A stretch of 64,000 nt of DNA from Eubacterium barkeri (GTDB lineage: Bacteria; Bacillota; Clostridia; Eubacteriales; Eubacteriaceae): contig NZ_FNOU01000001.1 of assembly GCF_900107125.1 (NCBI RefSeq), forward strand, positions 124,001 through 188,000. Reading direction: 5' to 3'. The notes under the pieces were generated by a model. It saw nothing but the letters and a program-made list of their open reading frames with translations, made no database searches and was not told the DNA's origin. Within the stretch, counting starts at the first letter, position 1; every line of letters starts with the position of its first letter. Shown one piece after another: positions 1-9,126 of the stretch. The position numbers and the translations under genes were made by a program.

Positions 1-1
1 G

Positions 2-382
2 ATTCTTCTATGTGAGGATCATCCGCTCAACGCTCAGATTGCTACCAAACTGTTGGAAAAGAAAGGCATGATTGTGGAGCGTGCGGAAAATGGACAGGCT
101 GCCATAGAACTTTTTGCCAAATCGGAGAGTGGATATTACGACGCCATTTTAATGGATATTCGTATGCCAGTAATGGATGGTATTTCGGCAACAAAAGCGA
201 TTCGAGAGCTTGAGCGATCGGATGCGAAAAGAATTCCCATTATTGCAATGACCGCAAATGCCTTTGACGAGGATGTTAAAAAGAGTCTGGATGCTGGCAT
301 GAATGCTCATCTTGGAAAGCCCATTGATCCAAAGCGGATGTATCAGACCTTGGCGGATCAAATCAGTTGCCAGGAGGTGTAA
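2..382 (+). CDS. Response-regulator receiver domain, C-terminal end of a truncated (probably hybrid kinase) protein
   Basis: The frame is open from the left edge, so the 5' part lies outside the window. The visible ~126 residues form one receiver (REC) domain. There is an acidic pocket in CEDHPLN, the phospho-acceptor Asp in LMDIRMPVMDG, the switch Thr in MTANAF and the conserved Lys in AHLGKPID. It closely resembles the receiver at the C-terminus of the next gene, and the stop lies just 2 nt before that gene's ATG. It is therefore probably the tail of a second hybrid histidine kinase in a tandem pair, although a stand-alone regulator cannot be excluded. The REC call is certain; the parent protein is inferred. 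Confidence 0.85.
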   Translation: MLLCEDHPLNAQIATKLLEKKGMIVERAENGQAAIELFAKSESGYYDAILMDIRMPVMDGISATKAIRELERSDAKRIPIIAMTANAFDEDVKKSLDAGMNAHLGKPIDPKRMYQTLADQISCQEV

Positions 383-384
383 GG

Positions 385-3300
385 ATGGGAAACACCCTGT
401 CTCTATTTAAAAAATTTTGCAGCTTGGACTTTGTAGAAAGAAACTGTCAACAGGCGCTTTTACTTTTAACGCCGGACATTCAGTGGTTTGGCACTTCTGA
501 TTATGATGACGTGCATTCAATTGAGGAAGCAAAATGCTATCTACTCAGTGAAATTAAAGCACTGCCCACGCCCTACAAAATGTCAATTGTGCAGGAGAAC
601 TATACGCCGACATCAGAATCTACCGGTGTGGCCTTTCTACGGATGGTACTGGAAAATGAAGGTGTTCAGCTTTTTGTTCGTGCCACTGCTGCATCCAGAA
701 TGGAAGATGGCCAGGAAAAGCTGTGTACCATCCATTTTTCAGTAGCTGATTCTATGCAGCAAGAGGATGAGTACTACCCGATTGCAAAACATAATGAGGC
801 CATTGCACAAACAAAACGTGAGCTTGTGATGTCAACCATGCCGGGCGGATTGATGGGCGTATATCTGAAAAAGGACTTTCCCTTTTATTTTATCAATCAA
901 CGAATGCTGGACTATCTGGACTATGCTGATGAAAGTGAGTTTGTTACAGCGATAAATGGCATGATCATTAACGCGATTCATCCTGATGAGCGTGCTGCAG
1001 TCAGCAAGTCCGCGAAAAAACAGCTGTCACAAGGCGATCGTTATACGGTAGACTATCGCATGAAAAAGAAAGACGGAAGTTATATCTGGGTACATGACGT
1101 GGGACAGAAAACCGTCGATGAAGGCGGTCAGGATGTTATTGTTTCGGCATGCTATGATATTACACCGGAGCATGAAAAACAGGCTCAGCTGGATAATTTA
1201 ATGAATGCTATGCCCGGCGGTGTGGCACTTTATCAAATGGTAGGTGAAGACTTGCGCGTGCTGTACCATTCTAAGGGTGTAGGTGCGCTTTCGGGGCGTA
1301 CACCCACAGAATATGAGGCTCTGGTACAGGATAATGTCAAAAATTCTATTTGCCCGGAGGATGTAGAAAGCGTGTTTGCTGCGCTTCATAAAGCAGCGAA
1401 CACAGACGAGGTTATTTCTCTTGATTATCGTATTCCGCATATGGAGGGAGAGTATATCTGGATTACCGGCAGCTTTCGCCGAACCGGCACGGAAAATGGC
1501 CACCCCATTATTCATGCCGTGTTTACGGAAATGCCCCAGCAAAGAGAGCTGATCAACAGCCTGACGGAAAACTCGAGTACCGGTATTATAGTTAGTGACA
1601 ACACGACGCATGAACTGCTGTATATCAATCCGGCGGTTTGCAAGATGCTGGAGATCAAAGACACCGGATACACAGGGAAATTGTGTTATGAGCATCTGCT
1701 GGGTTATGGGGAACCCTGTTCTTTCTGCAAACGCTCCGAGCTTGCAAAAGGTGTCGACAAGAAAAACGTATCTTATCTTCCTCATATCGATAAATATTTG
1801 ATGGCTCGAGGAAAGTTGATCCAGTGGGCAGGAAGAGAAGCCCGCGTAGAGTATCTTACGGATATTACGACCGAAAAGAAAGTACAGGAGCAACTAAACG
1901 ATCTGGTGCAAAATATATTCTGCGGCGTGATTGTTTCAAAGGCAAGTGTTGACGACGGAACTTATGAAATACAGTATATGAACGAAGGATTTTGCAGACT
2001 TTTCGAGGATACCGAGGAAAATCTGAGATTACGTTACAAGTCGGATTTAACAGTAGGCGTTCATCCGGATGACTTAGAAACGATCTGTCGGATGACCCAG
2101 GAGCTTTTGGACGGAAAAAACCATACCGCTGGGACCCTTCGCTTCATCCTCTCAAATGGCAAAGCAAAGTGGGTGCAGTTGGATATCAATGCGGTGCGTC
2201 TTACGGATGGGACGGCAACAACATACGCCACTTACAGCGATGTTACAATGCAAATGCAGCAAGAGCAGCAACTGCGGGATATGATTCATAATGTGCCTGG
2301 TGGAATCTGCTTATACCGTTGGAATGGGGTAAAGTTGATTCCCGTTGTGGTAAGCGAACAGTTTTCCGAAATGCTTGGCATTGATGTAAAGTCACACTTG
2401 GATAGTATTGATGGCATGAATTTTGAAATGGTGCATCCGGAGGATATCACCAGGGCACGGCAAATTGTCGAAGAAGCTGTTAAAAAGGTCGGTAAAACCG
2501 AGTACACTTGCCGTTTGTTCAATGCCAAGACAAAGGTGTATCAATGGATCTATATTCAAGGGAATACGATTTGTCAGCCGGATGGATCAAGCTTTATATA
2601 TGTCCACTATACAGATATTACACAGGAGCGATTGACCGCCCAAAAACTCCGTGCCAGTGAACGTGCATTGGATGCTGCAACAGAGCATGCAGACCTGTGG
2701 TATTGGTCCTATGATCCGTCCAGTAGTCAAGCCTATTTCAACCCCAAATGTACAAGAGATTTCGATTTGCCAGTCCTTCTTGAAAACTATCCTCAATCCT
2801 GGATTGATATGGGATTTATTTTGCCTGATTATGAAACGGCTTATTGTGATGCAGTCACCCAGGCACAAGAAAGACATGCACATGTTGTTTTTGAAGCACA
2901 GGTTTTATTTAAAGATGGCAGTATCCATTGGGCGGAGTTCCGTTTTACGAATCTACCGGATGAGGATGAAAAAAATTGTATTGTTGTTTGCACTGCCTGC
3001 GTGGTTGATGAGCAAAAAGCGTTGCAGGCAAAATATGAAATTGAAAAACAGAAAGCGTCACTTGGCGAAAAAGACCTTCTGATTCATGCAGCATTTAATT
3101 TAAATACCGGTGAAACATTAGAGTATGAATACTCCGAGGTACTTAAAGGAACAGTATCGAAATATTCAACAATGTCAGAATCTATCGCGGTGGTTGCGCA
3201 GTCGATTGTCAATCAAGCAGACCGAGAGCAATTTATACAGCTAAACGAGGTGGATTATTTAAACGCGCAGTTGCAGCAAGGGAATATTGATTTTGCAATA

Positions 3301-5028
3301 GAATATCGCAGAAAAATGCCTTCCGGACAAATCATATGGGTTAGGGATATTCTCCATTTGGTTCGTGAGCCAAATACTGGAAATGTTATTCTATTTGAAT
3401 ATTGCTATGATATTCACCAGCAAAAAATGGCCGAGGAGGTTTTGCACTCTTCTACAACCTATGATTATGAGAGCATTTCAAGTGTGAATTTTAACTGTGG
3501 TAAAATTCTGTATTTTGGTGAAGGTCGTTCGACTGACCATGAGGGTTTGCTGGATTATGAAAAAATCAGGCAGGCTTATGCGAAGGACGTGGTGATCTCT
3601 GAGGAACGAGAGACGTTTTTGCTTCATACAAACCCGCAGCGTGTCATAAGCTCTGTCGCTCAAAACGGCTCTTATGAATTTCTGACCAAAACCGTGCAAA
3701 AGGACGGTACAGTCGGTACCGTAAAAAGTCGCTTTGTGCCATATGATATGGAAAACAATATCTATATTTTGACGCGCATCAATGTGACCGCTATTCTGAA
3801 AGAGGAATCGGAGAAAAACCGAAAATTAAGAGAGGCTCTTGCAGTTGCCAAGCAGGCAAACAGTGCAAAATCTGATTTCCTTTCTGCTATGAGCCATGAC
3901 ATCCGTACGCCAATGAATGCAATTGTGGGAATGTGCGAGCTGGCTTTGGAGGATGAGCACGATCAAGAACAAGTGCACGAAAGTTTGGAAACCATTCAAT
4001 CGTCGTCCCAACTACTTCTGTCCCTTATTAACAGTATTTTGGATATGAGTCGCATTGAAAGCGGAAAAATGGTACTTGTAAACGAGCCTTTTCTGATGAC
4101 AGAGCAGATTAATGAAACTGCCGTAAGTTATAAAACGTTAACCGAACAAAGGCAGCAGAAATTTGAGCTTGACATCAATATCACCCACGACGCCTGTATG
4201 GGCGATATCGCTCGTATTCACAGCGCAATTGATAACATCCTGTCTAATGCCATTAAATACACCCCCGCTGGAGGTACCATTTCCTATTGTGTGACGGAGC
4301 ATCCATCTGGAAAACCGGGAATTGGCGTTTATCGGTTTGAAATATCGGATACAGGTATCGGAATCAGTACAGAAAAACAGGCACACCTGTTTGAGCCGTT
4401 TTACCGAGGCGAAACGGATTTGACGGCCAAAATTGAAGGCACAGGGTTGGGGCTCCCCATTGCAAAAGCGATTATTGATCTCAAAGGCGGTACTATTTCA
4501 GTAAAAAGCGAAGAAGGCTTAGGCACAACTTTCATTATTGAGTTGCCCCTGCACATTGTGAGGGCACATGAGAATATCAAGGAGGTCGTGCATTCGAATA
4601 AAGGCGATGTAGGCGATTTAACAAAGAAACATATTTTACTCTGTGAAGATCATCCGGTCAATCAAAAGGTGGTGCAGAGAATTCTTGAAAAGGCCCATGC
4701 AAAGGTGACAATGGCAGATAACGGGCAGGTTGGTTATGAAGCATTTGTGAAAAGTGAGGCAGGTACCTTCGACCTGATTTTAATGGATATTCAGATGCCG
4801 CAAATGAACGGTTATGAAGCAGCCACCGCCATTCGTGGAAGTGATCATCCACAAGCTAAAACAATTCCGATTATTGCATTATCAGCAAATGCGTTTACGG
4901 AGGATGTGCAAAAAAGTCTGCACACGGGTATGAACGCCCACATTGCTAAACCGATTGAACCCAAAACACTATTCGAGATATTAAATCAATTTTTCGTAGA
5001 AACAATTGGAGAAAATGGTCGTGTGTAA
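385..5028 (+). CDS. Giant multi-PAS hybrid sensor histidine kinase/response regulator
   Basis: Predicted soluble signalling kinase of about 1547 residues. ATG 385 is chosen over the upstream in-frame GTG because AGGAGG lies 7 nt before it. The N-terminal ~130 residues look like a SnoaL/NTF2-type sensor fold. They are followed by seven or eight PAS/PAC repeats, recognisable from recurring HPDD/HPED and Y-D/E-I-T motifs. Next come HisKA (SHDIRTPMN, phospho-His about residue 1171), HATPase_c (N-box near 1285, GTGLGLPIAK near 1352) and a receiver domain with Asp about 1468 in LMDIQMPQMNG. No transmembrane segment is seen, so cytoplasmic small molecules are the likely signals. It sits just upstream of a GGDEF gene, which suggests a c-di-GMP-linked pathway. 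The ligand is unknown. Confidence 0.9.
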   Translation: MGNTLSLFKKFCSLDFVERNCQQALLLLTPDIQWFGTSDYDDVHSIEEAKCYLLSEIKALPTPYKMSIVQENYTPTSESTGVAFLRMVLENEGVQLFVRATAASRMEDGQEKLCTIHFSVADSMQQEDEYYPIAKHNEAIAQTKRELVMSTMPGGLMGVYLKKDFPFYFINQRMLDYLDYADESEFVTAINGMIINAIHPDERAAVSKSAKKQLSQGDRYTVDYRMKKKDGSYIWVHDVGQKTVDEGGQDVIVSACYDITPEHEKQAQLDNLMNAMPGGVALYQMVGEDLRVLYHSKGVGALSGRTPTEYEALVQDNVKNSICPEDVESVFAALHKAANTDEVISLDYRIPHMEGEYIWITGSFRRTGTENGHPIIHAVFTEMPQQRELINSLTENSSTGIIVSDNTTHELLYINPAVCKMLEIKDTGYTGKLCYEHLLGYGEPCSFCKRSELAKGVDKKNVSYLPHIDKYLMARGKLIQWAGREARVEYLTDITTEKKVQEQLNDLVQNIFCGVIVSKASVDDGTYEIQYMNEGFCRLFEDTEENLRLRYKSDLTVGVHPDDLETICRMTQELLDGKNHTAGTLRFILSNGKAKWVQLDINAVRLTDGTATTYATYSDVTMQMQQEQQLRDMIHNVPGGICLYRWNGVKLIPVVVSEQFSEMLGIDVKSHLDSIDGMNFEMVHPEDITRARQIVEEAVKKVGKTEYTCRLFNAKTKVYQWIYIQGNTICQPDGSSFIYVHYTDITQERLTAQKLRASERALDAATEHADLWYWSYDPSSSQAYFNPKCTRDFDLPVLLENYPQSWIDMGFILPDYETAYCDAVTQAQERHAHVVFEAQVLFKDGSIHWAEFRFTNLPDEDEKNCIVVCTACVVDEQKALQAKYEIEKQKASLGEKDLLIHAAFNLNTGETLEYEYSEVLKGTVSKYSTMSESIAVVAQSIVNQADREQFIQLNEVDYLNAQLQQGNIDFAIEYRRKMPSGQIIWVRDILHLVREPNTGNVILFEYCYDIHQQKMAEEVLHSSTTYDYESISSVNFNCGKILYFGEGRSTDHEGLLDYEKIRQAYAKDVVISEERETFLLHTNPQRVISSVAQNGSYEFLTKTVQKDGTVGTVKSRFVPYDMENNIYILTRINVTAILKEESEKNRKLREALAVAKQANSAKSDFLSAMSHDIRTPMNAIVGMCELALEDEHDQEQVHESLETIQSSSQLLLSLINSILDMSRIESGKMVLVNEPFLMTEQINETAVSYKTLTEQRQQKFELDINITHDACMGDIARIHSAIDNILSNAIKYTPAGGTISYCVTEHPSGKPGIGVYRFEISDTGIGISTEKQAHLFEPFYRGETDLTAKIEGTGLGLPIAKAIIDLKGGTISVKSEEGLGTTFIIELPLHIVRAHENIKEVVHSNKGDVGDLTKKHILLCEDHPVNQKVVQRILEKAHAKVTMADNGQVGYEAFVKSEAGTFDLILMDIQMPQMNGYEAATAIRGSDHPQAKTIPIIALSANAFTEDVQKSLHTGMNAHIAKPIEPKTLFEILNQFFVETIGENGRV

Positions 5029-5079
5029 AAATGAGCCCATTGGAATTTAAGTGATTGGAAAGATTAGGAGAATAAAGGA

Positions 5080-6060
5080 ATGGATTATACTGATTTATCA
5101 AAAGAGCAACTGCTCGCACGTATTCGTGAACTTGAACTGCTGAATCAGGAGTTGCTCTCAGAAAGAGAGCAGGATACCACGCTGGAATATGCGTGGACAG
5201 GCAATCTTGGGCATTGGTACTGGAATGTGAAAATAAATTCTGTGACCTTTAATCCGCTTAAGATCACCACATTGGGCTACGACAAAAGCGAAATCCCCCC
5301 AAATGTGACTTATCAGTTTTTTACGGATAAGCTTCATCCGGAGGATTACCAACGCGTTATGGATGTGATGTACGATCATTTGTACGGGAGAGTAAATGTC
5401 TATGAGGTGGAGTACAGGATAAAGACAAAAGATGGAAAATATAAATGGTACTATGATCGGGGTAAAATTACCCAATATGATGAAGATGGCAAGCCGCTGT
5501 TTTTAGCGGGGATTGTTTTTGATATTTCTGAAAAGAAAAGAATTCAGGCAGAGCTGGAGTACAAAAATAAAATTCTTGCCGAGATGTCATCCATTGACGG
5601 ACTGACGAAAATCAGCAATCACAGAACACTGATCGACTATTTGAACGCCGGGATAACCGATGTGCAGAAGACAAAGCGCCCCTTGTCCATTGCTATTTTT
5701 GATATTGATGATTTCAAACAAGTTAATGATCTGCACGGCCACGTTTATGGCGACCAGGTGCTGATAGAGATTGCGGCAATTATTAAAAAGAGTATTCGAG
5801 ACAGCGATATGGCAGGGCGATATGGCGGTGAGGAGTTTATGATTGTCTTTATGAATACTGATCTTGAGAACGCGTCCCATATTGCTGAGCGAATCAGAAA
5901 AACCATTGAGAATACGCTTTTTGCAAATGGAATCAACGTAACAATCAGTTGTGGGATTAAGCAGTACATGGGAGAAAATGCGACTGATTTTATTCATGAA
6001 GCAGATAAAAACCTGTACGAAGCAAAAAATATCGGAAAAAATTTAGTGATTGCACAATAA
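5080..6060 (+). CDS. PAS-GGDEF diguanylate cyclase
   Basis: Predicted to make cyclic di-GMP from two GTP. The 326-residue protein begins with a short coiled-coil-like stretch, then a PAS/PAC domain (about residues 25-150). A GGDEF domain follows, with the active-site loop RYGGEEF near residues 247-253 and the D-D-F-K-Q-V-N-D-L-H-G-H nucleotide-binding region before it. GGEEF is a catalytically competent variant. No transmembrane segments are seen. It lies 51 nt after the hybrid kinase with its own AGGAG site and is probably co-transcribed. Function in the cascade is inferred from order only. Confidence 0.9.
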   Translation: MDYTDLSKEQLLARIRELELLNQELLSEREQDTTLEYAWTGNLGHWYWNVKINSVTFNPLKITTLGYDKSEIPPNVTYQFFTDKLHPEDYQRVMDVMYDHLYGRVNVYEVEYRIKTKDGKYKWYYDRGKITQYDEDGKPLFLAGIVFDISEKKRIQAELEYKNKILAEMSSIDGLTKISNHRTLIDYLNAGITDVQKTKRPLSIAIFDIDDFKQVNDLHGHVYGDQVLIEIAAIIKKSIRDSDMAGRYGGEEFMIVFMNTDLENASHIAERIRKTIENTLFANGINVTISCGIKQYMGENATDFIHEADKNLYEAKNIGKNLVIAQ

Positions 6061-6121
6061 TGCAAAAAGCAGTTCCCTGATCCTTTTAGCCTCTGTACCA
6101 TACAGCAGCAATTAGAAAATG

Positions 6122-6163
6122 AAGAACGGCTGACAGAAATAAATCTGTTGGCCGTTCTTTATT
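6122..6163. terminator. Bidirectional Rho-independent terminator
   Basis: AAGAACGGC pairs with GCCGTTCTT, and an inner ACAGA/TCTGT extends the stem. It is flanked by T-rich DNA on the plus strand and A-rich DNA on the other. It separates the converging GGDEF and AraC genes. Confidence 0.75.
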
Positions 6164-6170
6164 TTCCGGG

Positions 6171-7187
6171 TTAAAGCTCCTTCGGGAAAGCACGATGCAT
6201 ACCCGGAGGATTCGGGCAGTCGCAGAGGGAATCGGGACTGTGATGCCCCAGTTTTTTCACGTCCCGGGGGTAGATGCCCTTGTATTTTTTAAAGAGGGTT
6301 GTAAACCGGCTGTGGGAAGTGTACCCCACGGATCTGGCAATATCCCGAACTTCCAAATCCGTAGTAGAAAGCAGGGTTTCTGCGATATTCATTCGCCGCC
6401 GCTGGACATATTCGGTAATGCTCATCTGATATTTCTGTTTGAACACATTTTTTAATTTCGTTCCGCTCATCATGGCGATTTTTTCCAAAAGTCCCTGGGA
6501 GATTTCCAGGGCGTAATGATCATTAATATAATTAGCAACATCTGTGATGGCTTTTTCATCGGATTCGGAAATTCTTCGTTCTCCGGCTTTGTTAAAATAG
6601 GCATCCAGGGTAACGCTGAGCCATTCCTTGGCTTTGGCTTCCAAAAAAATCTCCGCAGCCGGGGAATCCATACTGCAGTTCAGAATGGCATTGGCCAGCT
6701 TTTCCATGGGGCGCGTGACCCGATCCCGGGTGTCCCAAAAAATATCGGTCACGGTAATCCGCGGCGCATCCAAATGGTCTGACAGATAGCGTTCAAGCAT
6801 TTTTTCTTTAAAATTGACGCCAACGCTCAAATAGGGAAAATGACTGTGAAGCAGGAATCGGTAATCACTTTTTTCCATACTGGTAACAAACATGGTGTTG
6901 GCGGTGAGGGTTTGATAGGGATGAAAGCACTCGCCATTGGCTGATTTGATATAAGAAGAGCTAAAGGCCATAATATGGCTCAAATCCGGAAAAGAATCAG
7001 CCATCCGTTCTTTTTTTACAAAGAAATCATGGATATCGACGATGAACTGATCCGTTTCATAATACCAATAAAAACCTTCGATTTCCTCATTTTGGACACA
7101 AACCGTTTGGCCGACCGAACAATATTTATGGCAGTCCGGGCACGCTTGCCATCCCATGGATTCCAAAAGATGTTGAAATGAATGCAT
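6171..7187 (-). CDS. AraC-family transcriptional regulator of the ABC/ECF cluster
   Basis: The 338-residue protein has two HTH motifs of the AraC/XylS DNA-binding domain in its C-terminal ~100 residues. They include LLEKIAMMSGTKLKNVFKQ and the signature DIARSVGYTSHSRFTTLFKK. The N-terminal ~220 residues do not match a classical cupin and look like the PchR-type sensory region found on iron and transport regulators. The start at 7187 is preferred over an upstream in-frame codon because GGAGG precedes it at ideal spacing. It is divergent from the exporter/ECF operon and is the likely regulator of that operon. The effector is unknown. Confidence 0.85.
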   Translation of the reverse strand: MHSFQHLLESMGWQACPDCHKYCSVGQTVCVQNEEIEGFYWYYETDQFIVDIHDFFVKKERMADSFPDLSHIMAFSSSYIKSANGECFHPYQTLTANTMFVTSMEKSDYRFLLHSHFPYLSVGVNFKEKMLERYLSDHLDAPRITVTDIFWDTRDRVTRPMEKLANAILNCSMDSPAAEIFLEAKAKEWLSVTLDAYFNKAGERRISESDEKAITDVANYINDHYALEISQGLLEKIAMMSGTKLKNVFKQKYQMSITEYVQRRRMNIAETLLSTTDLEVRDIARSVGYTSHSRFTTLFKKYKGIYPRDVKKLGHHSPDSLCDCPNPPGMHRAFPKEL

Positions 7188-7209
7188 GTAAAACCTCCAA
7201 ATATCTCGA

Positions 7210-7342
7210 TTAGACAATAATATGATTAGACACAAATACTTTAGCCTCATTGTATCCTATTTTTGGAGATGATACAATGGGCAATGTAAATCACAATGAG
7301 AAGATACGTGTGTATTCTGTTTTCTTTTTAATAATTGTCTAA
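7210..7342. promoter_or_regulatory. Divergent regulatory region with three TTAGACA boxes
   Basis: TTAGACAAT occurs at 7210-7218, TTAGACA at 7226-7232 (a direct repeat at 16-nt step), and its inverted copy ATTGTCTAA at 7334-7342 just before the exporter gene. Direct repeats of 7-9 nt on one DNA face are typical AraC-family sites. Assignment to the neighbouring AraC protein is inference. Confidence 0.5.
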
Positions 7343-7368
7343 ATGTGATAATTCTAAGGAGGGTATCC

Positions 7369-9126
7369 ATGCTGAAAGTGTACAAAAAATTACTTTACTA
7401 TGTGCCAAAGGAACGATGGTTGGCCTATCTGGCGATTATGTTCACCGTCATTGCGACGGTTGTAACGGTCGCAGCCTATTATTATTTATATGCCTTTTTA
7501 AAGGGACTTGTCATGAACCATGAGGCAGGAGATGCTTTTCACTATGCCGTGCTGATCGTTGGGCTGTTGGTCGCCGGGTCACTGATTTATATCATAGCGG
7601 TATTACTGACCCATGTCCTGGGCTTCCGGTTGGAAACGAATCTGAGGAAACGTGGGATCGACGGGCTGGTGGAAGCCAGCTTTAAGTTTTTTGATGTCAA
7701 CGCGTCGGGGCGGGTCCGACAGCTCATTGATGATAATGCCGCCCAAACTCACAGCATTGTCGCCCACCTGATTCCGGACAATGCCGGTGCAGTGCTGACG
7801 CCGGTACTGGTCCTCATCCTAGGGTTTTTAGTGGATATTAAGGTGGGTGTGACCCTGGTCCTGCTGACAGTGATTGGGGCAGGGCAGGTGATGCTGATGT
7901 CTGGGGATAAGGGGTTTATGGCCATCTACCAGGAGGCCCTGGAAAAAATGAATAGTGAAACCGTGGAATATGTACGGGGAATGCAGGTCGTTAAAATTTT
8001 TGGTGCCAGCGTCCATTCCTTTAAAGCCCTGCACCAGGCCATTATGGATTACTCCAAATACGCTCTGGATTATTCGTTGAGCTGCCGTAAACCTTATGTG
8101 CGCTTCCAGCTTATCTTTATGGGGGCCATTGCCATCCTGACACCCTTTGTGGTTTTGCTGATGGATATGGAGGCAGACCCTAAAGCCCTGGCGGTGCAAC
8201 TGATTATGATTTCTTTCTTGAGTGGCGTGCTGTTTACCGCCTTTATGAAAATCATGTACGTTTCCATGTATGCATATATGGGGACGGCCGCAGTGGAAAA
8301 ACTCGAGGGAATTTTTGGGGAGATGCGGCAGGATAAATTAAAATTCGGACAGCTGGAGGACTTTGAAAATTACGATATCGAATTTGAGCATGTCTGTTTT
8401 GGTTATCAGGATGAAATGATTTTGGAGGATTTGAGCTTCAAGCTGGAATCCAATAAAACCTACGCCCTGGTCGGCGCTTCCGGAAGCGGTAAATCCACCA
8501 TCGCAAAACTGATCTCAGGGTTTTACGGGGTAAATGGCGGTGAAATCAGAATTGGGGGGAAGGCGCTGACGTGTTACAGTGAAAGGGCCATTACTAAAAG
8601 TATCGCTTTCGTGTTTCAGGACAGTAAATTATTTAAGACCAGCATCATGGAAAATGTCCGCATTGCCAATCCAGGGGCGACAGACGCACAGGTAAAGGAG
8701 GCGCTTCGCCTTGCTGGCTGTGAGGCACTGGTAGAAAAATTTCCATTGAAGGAGAAAACCGAAATCGGTTCTAAGGGCGTGTTTTTATCCGGAGGAGAAA
8801 AGCAGCGGATCGCCATTGCACGGGCGATTTTGAAAGATGCACACATCATCATCATGGATGAGGCCAGCGCAGCGGTCGATCCGGAAAACGAGCATGAGCT
8901 GCAAAAAGCATTTAAAAATCTGATGAAGGGAAAAACCGTCATCATGATCGCCCATCGATTGAGCAGTATCCGGGCGGTGGATGAAATACTCGTCATGGAA
9001 AAGGGTAAAATTATCGAGCGGGGAAAGGATGCTGAATTGATGGCATCAAAGGGCAAATATAGCTATTTCCAGGAGCTCTACACAAAAGCCAATGATTGGA
9101 GGGTGCGTGATGAAGAATGTGTTTAA
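7369..9126 (+). CDS. ABC exporter half-transporter (first of a heterodimeric pair)
   Basis: This 585-residue fused exporter has an N-terminal six-helix transmembrane domain (about residues 15-310) and a C-terminal ATPase. The ATPase shows Walker A GASGSGKST near residue 370, signature LSGGEKQRIAIARAI near 474, Walker B IIIMDEASAAVD and an H-loop in IAHRLSS. ATG 7369 follows AAGGAGG; an earlier in-frame GTG has no site. It overlaps the next gene, which encodes a second half-transporter, so they should form a heterodimer. The arrangement of two half-exporters next to an ECF importer and an AraC protein resembles clusters suspected of metal-chelate or small-ligand traffic. The substrate cannot be read from the sequence. 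Confidence 0.9.
   Translation: MLKVYKKLLYYVPKERWLAYLAIMFTVIATVVTVAAYYYLYAFLKGLVMNHEAGDAFHYAVLIVGLLVAGSLIYIIAVLLTHVLGFRLETNLRKRGIDGLVEASFKFFDVNASGRVRQLIDDNAAQTHSIVAHLIPDNAGAVLTPVLVLILGFLVDIKVGVTLVLLTVIGAGQVMLMSGDKGFMAIYQEALEKMNSETVEYVRGMQVVKIFGASVHSFKALHQAIMDYSKYALDYSLSCRKPYVRFQLIFMGAIAILTPFVVLLMDMEADPKALAVQLIMISFLSGVLFTAFMKIMYVSMYAYMGTAAVEKLEGIFGEMRQDKLKFGQLEDFENYDIEFEHVCFGYQDEMILEDLSFKLESNKTYALVGASGSGKSTIAKLISGFYGVNGGEIRIGGKALTCYSERAITKSIAFVFQDSKLFKTSIMENVRIANPGATDAQVKEALRLAGCEALVEKFPLKEKTEIGSKGVFLSGGEKQRIAIARAILKDAHIIIMDEASAAVDPENEHELQKAFKNLMKGKTVIMIAHRLSSIRAVDEILVMEKGKIIERGKDAELMASKGKYSYFQELYTKANDWRVRDEECV

Noticed and set aside
1198-1893. 231-codon minus-strand open frame inside the hybrid kinase gene
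   Set aside because: It is antisense to well-supported PAS domains and has no start site or family features; one of many shadow frames.
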